A stretch of DNA of 64,000 bases from Xestospongia bergquistia (Eukaryota > Porifera > Demospongiae > Haplosclerida > Petrosiidae). Made by a program: the position numbers and the translations under genes. Positions within the stretch are counted from its first letter, which is position 1, and each line of letters starts with the position of its first letter. The notes below the pieces were generated by a model. The model saw only the letters and a list, made by a program, of their open reading frames with translations, was not told the DNA's origin and did not search any database. Below are positions 58,201-64,000 of this stretch, in pieces. The DNA is taken from NCBI GenBank assembly GCA_963965975.1, contig OZ014411.1:11167501-11231500 (forward strand), read 5' to 3'.

Positions 58201-61200
58201 CTGGAGTAACTTGAGGCACCAGTATATCCTAATTGATGACAGATAACATCAGCTTCATATTGATCATAGTCAGTATCATCACAGATATTGCCCCATTGTC
58301 CATTATACCATATCTGTACTATACCATAATAATAAGAAGATGAGGTAACTCCATTACGATAGAGACGTATGATACCCTCTGAAACTAATGAAAGTAAACA
58401 ATAATATGAGAGTATTTTATATAAAATATCTACAAATTCAAATTCTACCTCCTGCACTTCCATGAATACAAGATGATTTTGTGATAGTATTTCTATAAGC
58501 TGTATTAAAAGCTAAAGAAAAATAAACATGTAATTTCCATAGTCTAATAATTAATTGAACATTTAGACTTTTGTTGGAAAGGACTTGTCAAACTTACTGC
58601 ATTCAATTGTCACATTCTTAAAGTGACTACAACCAGTGCTATTAGCAGTTCTTGGACAATTATTACTATCAACAAAACAGAAGTCTGAATAGGAACTGTT
58701 CATGTGTGAAATCCAGATTTCTATAGATGAACTTCCAGGTCTACAGAATGTTAAGATCATTCTATATTCAGTTATCAATTAACTTACAATGTCATATGAT
58801 TATAATTTACATATCCTGTATATCCCAGTTGTCTACAAAGAGTTTGAACATCATTGGAATCAAATCCATTAGAACATATTGTTCCCCATTGTCCATTACA
58901 AAACACTTCAACTCTTCCTTGATTAGAATATCGACCTCCTTGTAGACGTATCATGCCAGAATAAGGATTACTGTCCCAGATTCTAATATGATCTACCCAA
59001 GAATTTATAAATTTAGGACTGAATACAATGATTCAACTCACAACAGTGTACAGTTGCATCATAATAGTTAGAGTTATTACATCCACTATCAATGTATGTA
59101 GAATAAGAACATTGTAATATATTGAGGTAAGTGTTGTGAGCACAACTGACATCATCCAATAACATTGGGTTATAATCTGTACCATAACTATGTACATAAA
59201 TATATTATAGACTCATGTCTACATAGTAATTATTCACCTTACTAATCCAGCTCTGGAGTAACTTGAGGCACCAGTATATCCTAATTGATGACAGATAACA
59301 TCAGCTTCATATTGATCATAATCATCATCATCACAGATGTTGCCCCATTGTCCATTATACCATATCTGTACTATACCATAATAATAGGATGATAAGGTAA
59401 CTCCATTATGATAGAGACGTATGATACCCTCAGAAACTAATCAAGATAAACAATAATATGAGATTATTTAATATAAAATATCTACAAATTCAAATTCTAC
59501 CTCCTGCACTTCCATGAATACAATATGATTTTGTGATAGTATTTCTATAAGCTGTATTAAAAGCTAAAGAAAAATAAACATGTAATTTCCATAGTGTAAT
59601 AATTAATTGAACATTTAGACTTTTGTTGGAAAGGACTTGTCAAACTTACTGCATTCAATTGTCACATTCTTAAAGTGACTACAACCAGTGCTATTAGTAG
59701 TACTTGGACAATTATTACTATCAACAAAACAGAAGTCTGAATAGGAACTGTTCATGTGTGAAATCCAGATTTCTATAGATGAACTTCCAGGTCTACAGAA
59801 TGTTAAGATCATTCAATTTTCAGTTATCAATTAACTTACAATGTCATATGATTATAATTTACATATCCTGTATATCCTAGTTGTCTACAAAGAGTTTGGG
59901 CATCATTAGAATCAAATCCATTTGCACATATTGTTCCCCACTGTCCATTACAATAGACTTCAACTCTTCCTTGATTAGAATATCGACCTCCTTGTAGACG
60001 TATCATGCCAGGATAAGGATTAATGTCCCATATTCTAGTAACATCTGTTATTTGGCTAGAAAATTAGCAATGATTGAAGTCATACAACTTACAGCAATAG
60101 ACAGTAGCATCATAAGAGTTAGTACATCCACTATTAATATTTGTAGAATAAGAACATTGTAGAATATTGAGGTAGTAGTTGTGAACACAGTTAACATTAT
60201 CCAGTAACATTGAATAAGAGTCTGTCCCATAACTAAGTATAAGAATATAAGATTATCTATTGATTTAGAATGACTTTACTTCACTAGTCCAGCTCTAGAG
60301 TAACTTGTAGCTCCAGTATATCCTAACTGATGACATATGACATCAGCTTCATATTGATCATAATCATCATCATCACAGATATTGCCCCACTGTCCATTAA
60401 ATTGTATCTCTACTATGCCAAAGTGATGGAGGGATGAAGTCACTCCATTACGGAAGAGACGTACAACACCATTGCTATTAGGAGAGTCTACATGAAGAAG
60501 TAATAATATACAATGCATGATAGTAAGTCCATGTCTCCTCTTATTCTCTTACCACATGTAGATTCAGTGTTAATTGGTTTACTGTATGATGTGCTGTAAG
60601 CTAAGGAGCAGAAAGATTTCATGATATTTAATTTTCAACTTACTGCATTCCACAATGACTTCTTCAGAGTGTGTACAATTACTTACAGCTGTAGATGGAC
60701 AAATATTATTGTAAGTAATGCATCGATCTGACAAATCACTATTCATATTATTCAGCCATACTGGTTGTGAGGTTTTGGATCTGCAAAAATTGAAATAAAA
60801 CAGTCATTACTATATTATTGCTATTGTTGCCAAACAAAAATATTAAATCATGTTGACTTATTTCAATATATTACCCATAAAAACGACTGTAACTAAAATA
60901 TACAGAATATCCTAGTTGTCTACAGATAGCATTAGCATCATTAGAATCAAATCCATCATCACATATTGTTCCCCACTGTCCATTACAGTAGATCTCCACA
61001 CGTCCTTGATTGGAATAAGTACCTCCTTGTAGTCGTATCATACCAGGGTAAGGATTACTGTTCCAAATTCTAGTTATATCTGTAAAGAAATGTTAAAGTA
61101 TCACTGAATGGACTTGACATTGCTCACAGCAGTAAACAGTAGCATCTTTAGAGTCAGAATTACAATAGCTGTCAATTTTTTCAGAGTATGAACACTGTAA

Positions 61201-63292
61201 GATTGTAAGATAGCCGTTATGGTCACAGTTGACATGATTAAGTCTCATTGAATTGGAGTCAGTACCATAACTAGAACAAAAATAAGGTACAAACCACTAG
61301 AGTATTATAAACTGACCTCACTAATCCAGCTCTAGAAAAACTAATGGCACCAGTATATCCTAACTGATGACAGATAACATCAGCTTCAAATTGATCATAG
61401 TAGAAATCATCACAGATATTGCCCCATTGTCTATTATACCATATCTGTACTATACCATAGTAATAGGAAGATGAGGTAACTCTATTACGATAGAGACGTA
61501 CAACACCATTACCAGATGGCAAAGTGTTAGTAACTACTGAAGGACAATAATATGCACTGGACGAGGTCGTCTTTGCTAAAGACAAATAACAAAGTAACAA
61601 CTTCAAACTAGTCCTTTTAAAATTCATACAGGTTTGGACAGTAGCAATGTATACAATAATAGAATGTTGTCTCTAAAATTTAAGCATAAACTATAAAAGT
61701 ATTAAAACAACATAGAGGTTATAAGTAAGTAATAGTGATATATAGTGTTAATATGGAAGTGGTTGTGGTGTGCATCAGACGTCTTATTTCCAATCATTAA
61801 ATTAAGGTCCTTTTTAAATGTATTGGTATTATTTTTACATAGAATACGTCCAATACATATAGTTAGTTAAAAAGAGTCAGTCTTATCAATATTTCTAAAT
61901 ATTTCTACCAGTCATTCATCAAATCCAGTCATATATGATTGATTATATGAGATTAATATTATAACTTACTACAAGTAATTGTGACATCTTGAGAATGAGT
62001 ACAACTAGTCACACTTGATGTATAGCAAGCATTACTTGTTCCAAAGCATTTATCATTTGAATTGCTACTCATTTCTTTTGACCATATCGGTTGCAATTGA
62101 CTAGTTGGACCAGGTCTGTAAAATAATGAATAACAGTTAATATGACAACAATGTATAGGATTACATACATTTTCAAATGATTATAGTTTGTATATCTAGT
62201 ATATCCTAATTGTTTACAGATGGTATTAGCATCATTTGAATCAAATCCATCATTACAGATTGTTCCCCATTGTCCATTACAGTAGACTTCTACACGTCCT
62301 TGATTAACAAAATCACCTCCTTGGAGACGTATCATACCAGGATATGGATTACTCTGCCAAATTCTTGTGGTATCTGTTAAAACAAATATTTTCTGAATAT
62401 ATAATGTATTAGATAGAACTTACAGCAGTACACAGTAGCATCATAATTGTTAGTGCATCCACTGTCAATGGATGTAGTGTAATAACATGATAAGATAGTA
62501 AGGTAGACATTTTGCTGACAGTTGACATTGTCCATTACCATTACACTATAGTCAGTTCCATAACTAAAACAAATTGTTTTTAATATGAATTAAATTGTCA
62601 GTAATCTAACTTCATTAATCCAGCTCTAGAGTAACTTGAGGCTCCAGTATATCCTAACTGATGACAGATGACATCAGCTTCATATAGATTGTAGTAATAA
62701 TCATCACATATATTCCCCCATTCACCATTGATATAGACCTGTACTATACCATAGTAATAGGAGGATGAAGTGATCCCATTACGAAAGAGACGTACAATAC
62801 CATTGCCATCAAGGTTCTCTAGATTAATGATATAATATAATAAATAAAAGGTTAATTAGTTATATTATTCTTACCGCAAGTAGATATTCTGTTTGTTGAT
62901 TTTAAGTAGCTTGTCTTGTAAGCTAAAAAGATAAACACTCATTTGTACATATATGTTTATATTAGCTATTCATTGTCTACTTGGCACTGTACACTTTTTG
63001 AAATAGCTCTATTATACATATATAAAAATTTAGTATGATGTAACACAAAGTGGTATGTATGTTTGAGCTAAAACTACAAATGTACACTCATAAACAAGTG
63101 GGCAAATTATGATGTTTATACTTACTACATTCTATAGTGACATCTTTAGAGTGGTTGCAGCTAGTCACTGAGATTGATGGACAGGAATTACTAGTACCAT
63201 AGCATGTGTATGAAGAAGAACTAGACTTGTTCATTTCCCAAATAGGTTGACTAGAATTATCAGGCCTATAGTGGTATACATACATACATACA

Positions 63293-63331
<39 letters not shown>

Positions 63332-64000
63332 TATATTCATTTCATGTAAGACATTGCAATTGTTTTGAAATGACTTTGCAAAAAATATTATTATTATTAT
63401 AATCTTAGCATTATTACTTACAGAGTAAGGTGATTAAAATTATAGTAACTGTTATATCCCATTTGTTTACAGACAGTTGATGCATTATTAGAACCAAATC
63501 CATCAGCACATATTGTTCCCCACTCTCCATTACAGTAAACTTCAACACGTCCTTGATTAGAATCACTACCTTCTTGGAGGCGTATCATACCAGGGAAAAG
63601 GTTCATGTCCCAGATCCTAGTGGTATCTATAACAAATATATGCATTTATATGTTTGCAATAACTGACAGCAGTGTACAGTAGCATCATAATCACTAGAAC
63701 AACTTTGAGAACTTGATGTAGAGAAAGAACACTGAAAGATAGTGAGGTAGCTCCTACGAGCACAATTAAGATTATACATCATTGTAGAAAACCCATCAGT
63801 ACCATAGCTAAAAGAAAAGCATGTATTATAGATATGTAAGTGTTAAAAAAGAACTAGCACTAACTTCATTAATCCAGCTCTAGAGTAACTTGAAGCTCCA
63901 GTATATCCTAACTGATGACAGATGACATCAGCTTCATATTGACTATAGTCATAATCATCACAGATATTGCCCCATTGTCCATTATACCATATCTGTACTA
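55247..64000 (-). CDS. Transmembrane multi-SRCR receptor, 5' end beyond window
   Basis: A type I membrane receptor whose N-terminal part lies right of the window. About 14 SRCR (scavenger receptor cysteine-rich) domains alternate between two types. Type A has [35 protein letters not shown], then YGTD..ATVHCC. Type B has [30 protein letters not shown], then SKDVTIEC. Each domain is split over two exons with introns of 45-70 bases. Linker exons separate most A/B pairs. After the last SRCR (56825-56432) follow a Ser/Thr-rich stalk exon (56005-55883) and a final exon (55731-55247). The final exon has one membrane span ([20 protein letters not shown]), a basic stop-transfer (GKHRKRQ) and a tail of about 110 residues with Tyr motifs NYETV, NVYHQE and EYQNI. 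Such receptors bind microbial or self ligands at the cell surface; the ligand is unknown. Confidence 0.9.
56159..56397. mobile_element. MITE in an SRCR-gene intron
   Basis: Bases 56159-56216 and 56340-56397 are inverted copies with few mismatches (AAGGGACCACTTCTGTCACA versus TTGACAGAAGTGGTCCCTTT). The 120-base interior is AT-rich and non-coding. It sits in the intron between the last SRCR exon and the stalk exon. Confidence 0.75.
57931..60035. repeat. Recent tandem duplication of an SRCR A/B unit, period about 1052 bases
   Basis: The run CTAATATGATCTACCCAAGA at 57931 recurs at 58983 with long near-identical flanks covering exons and introns alike. The second and third units (for example 58560-58745 and 59610-59800) differ at only a few bases. 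Other units of the array share order and exon lengths but have diverged introns. Confidence 0.88.
63297..63325. repeat. TA microsatellite in an SRCR intron
   Basis: About 28 bases of TA repeat between two SRCR exons. Confidence 0.9.

Overview
The window looks like nuclear DNA of a demosponge, most likely Amphimedon queenslandica or a close relative (inference). The reasons are its AT-rich base composition, compact multi-exon genes with many introns of only 45-70 bases, NLR-like Death/CARD/LRR genes, a long SRCR receptor, and fragments of the eukaryotic genes CFAP77, RABL3 and FKBP4/5. No prokaryotic organisation, CRISPR array or rRNA was seen.

Layout. (1) 0-8.5 kb: a tandem cluster of POT/SLC15-type transporters on the minus strand, with one intact single-exon gene (4028-5521) and two decayed copies, followed by 3 kb of gene-free DNA. 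(2) 8.6-19.8 kb: a head-to-head pair of related genes. The minus-strand gene encodes Death, CARD, an unrecognised domain called X here, coiled coil and LRR (12 exons, about 944 residues). The plus-strand gene encodes domain X with neither Death domain nor LRR (4 exons, about 332 residues). (3) 20.5-31.7 kb: a CFAP77 copy lacking its N-terminal half, decayed coiled-coil gene pieces, a 2-kb repeat with a GC-rich hairpin, microsatellites, a LINE fragment, a pogo-like element and a deleted FLYWCH/MULE element. (4) 32.2-36.4 kb: a second NLR-like gene, Death-CARD-CARD-X-coiled coil-LRR, whose reading frame is disrupted in the LRR exon. (5) 36.5-48 kb: fragments of RABL3 and FKBP4/5, a hAT remnant, a second copy of the 2-kb hairpin repeat, a second copy of the coiled-coil pieces and MULE remnants. 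(6) 48.8-54.1 kb: an intact CARD-Death-coiled coil gene on the plus strand (10 exons, about 739 residues). (7) 55.2-64 kb: the 3' part of a minus-strand membrane SRCR receptor gene with about 14 SRCR domains, a Ser/Thr-rich stalk, one membrane span and a tyrosine-containing tail. It runs off the right edge.

The genes suggest an innate-immunity neighbourhood: one surface receptor (SRCR) and four cytoplasmic proteins, three of them with death-fold domains (inference). The most novel element is domain X, about 220 residues, present in three genes. In two of them it sits between the death-fold modules and the coiled coil/LRR, where a NACHT ATPase would sit in an ordinary NLR. Splice sites and phases were read by eye and agree across every exon reported for the complete genes, but there is no transcript evidence.
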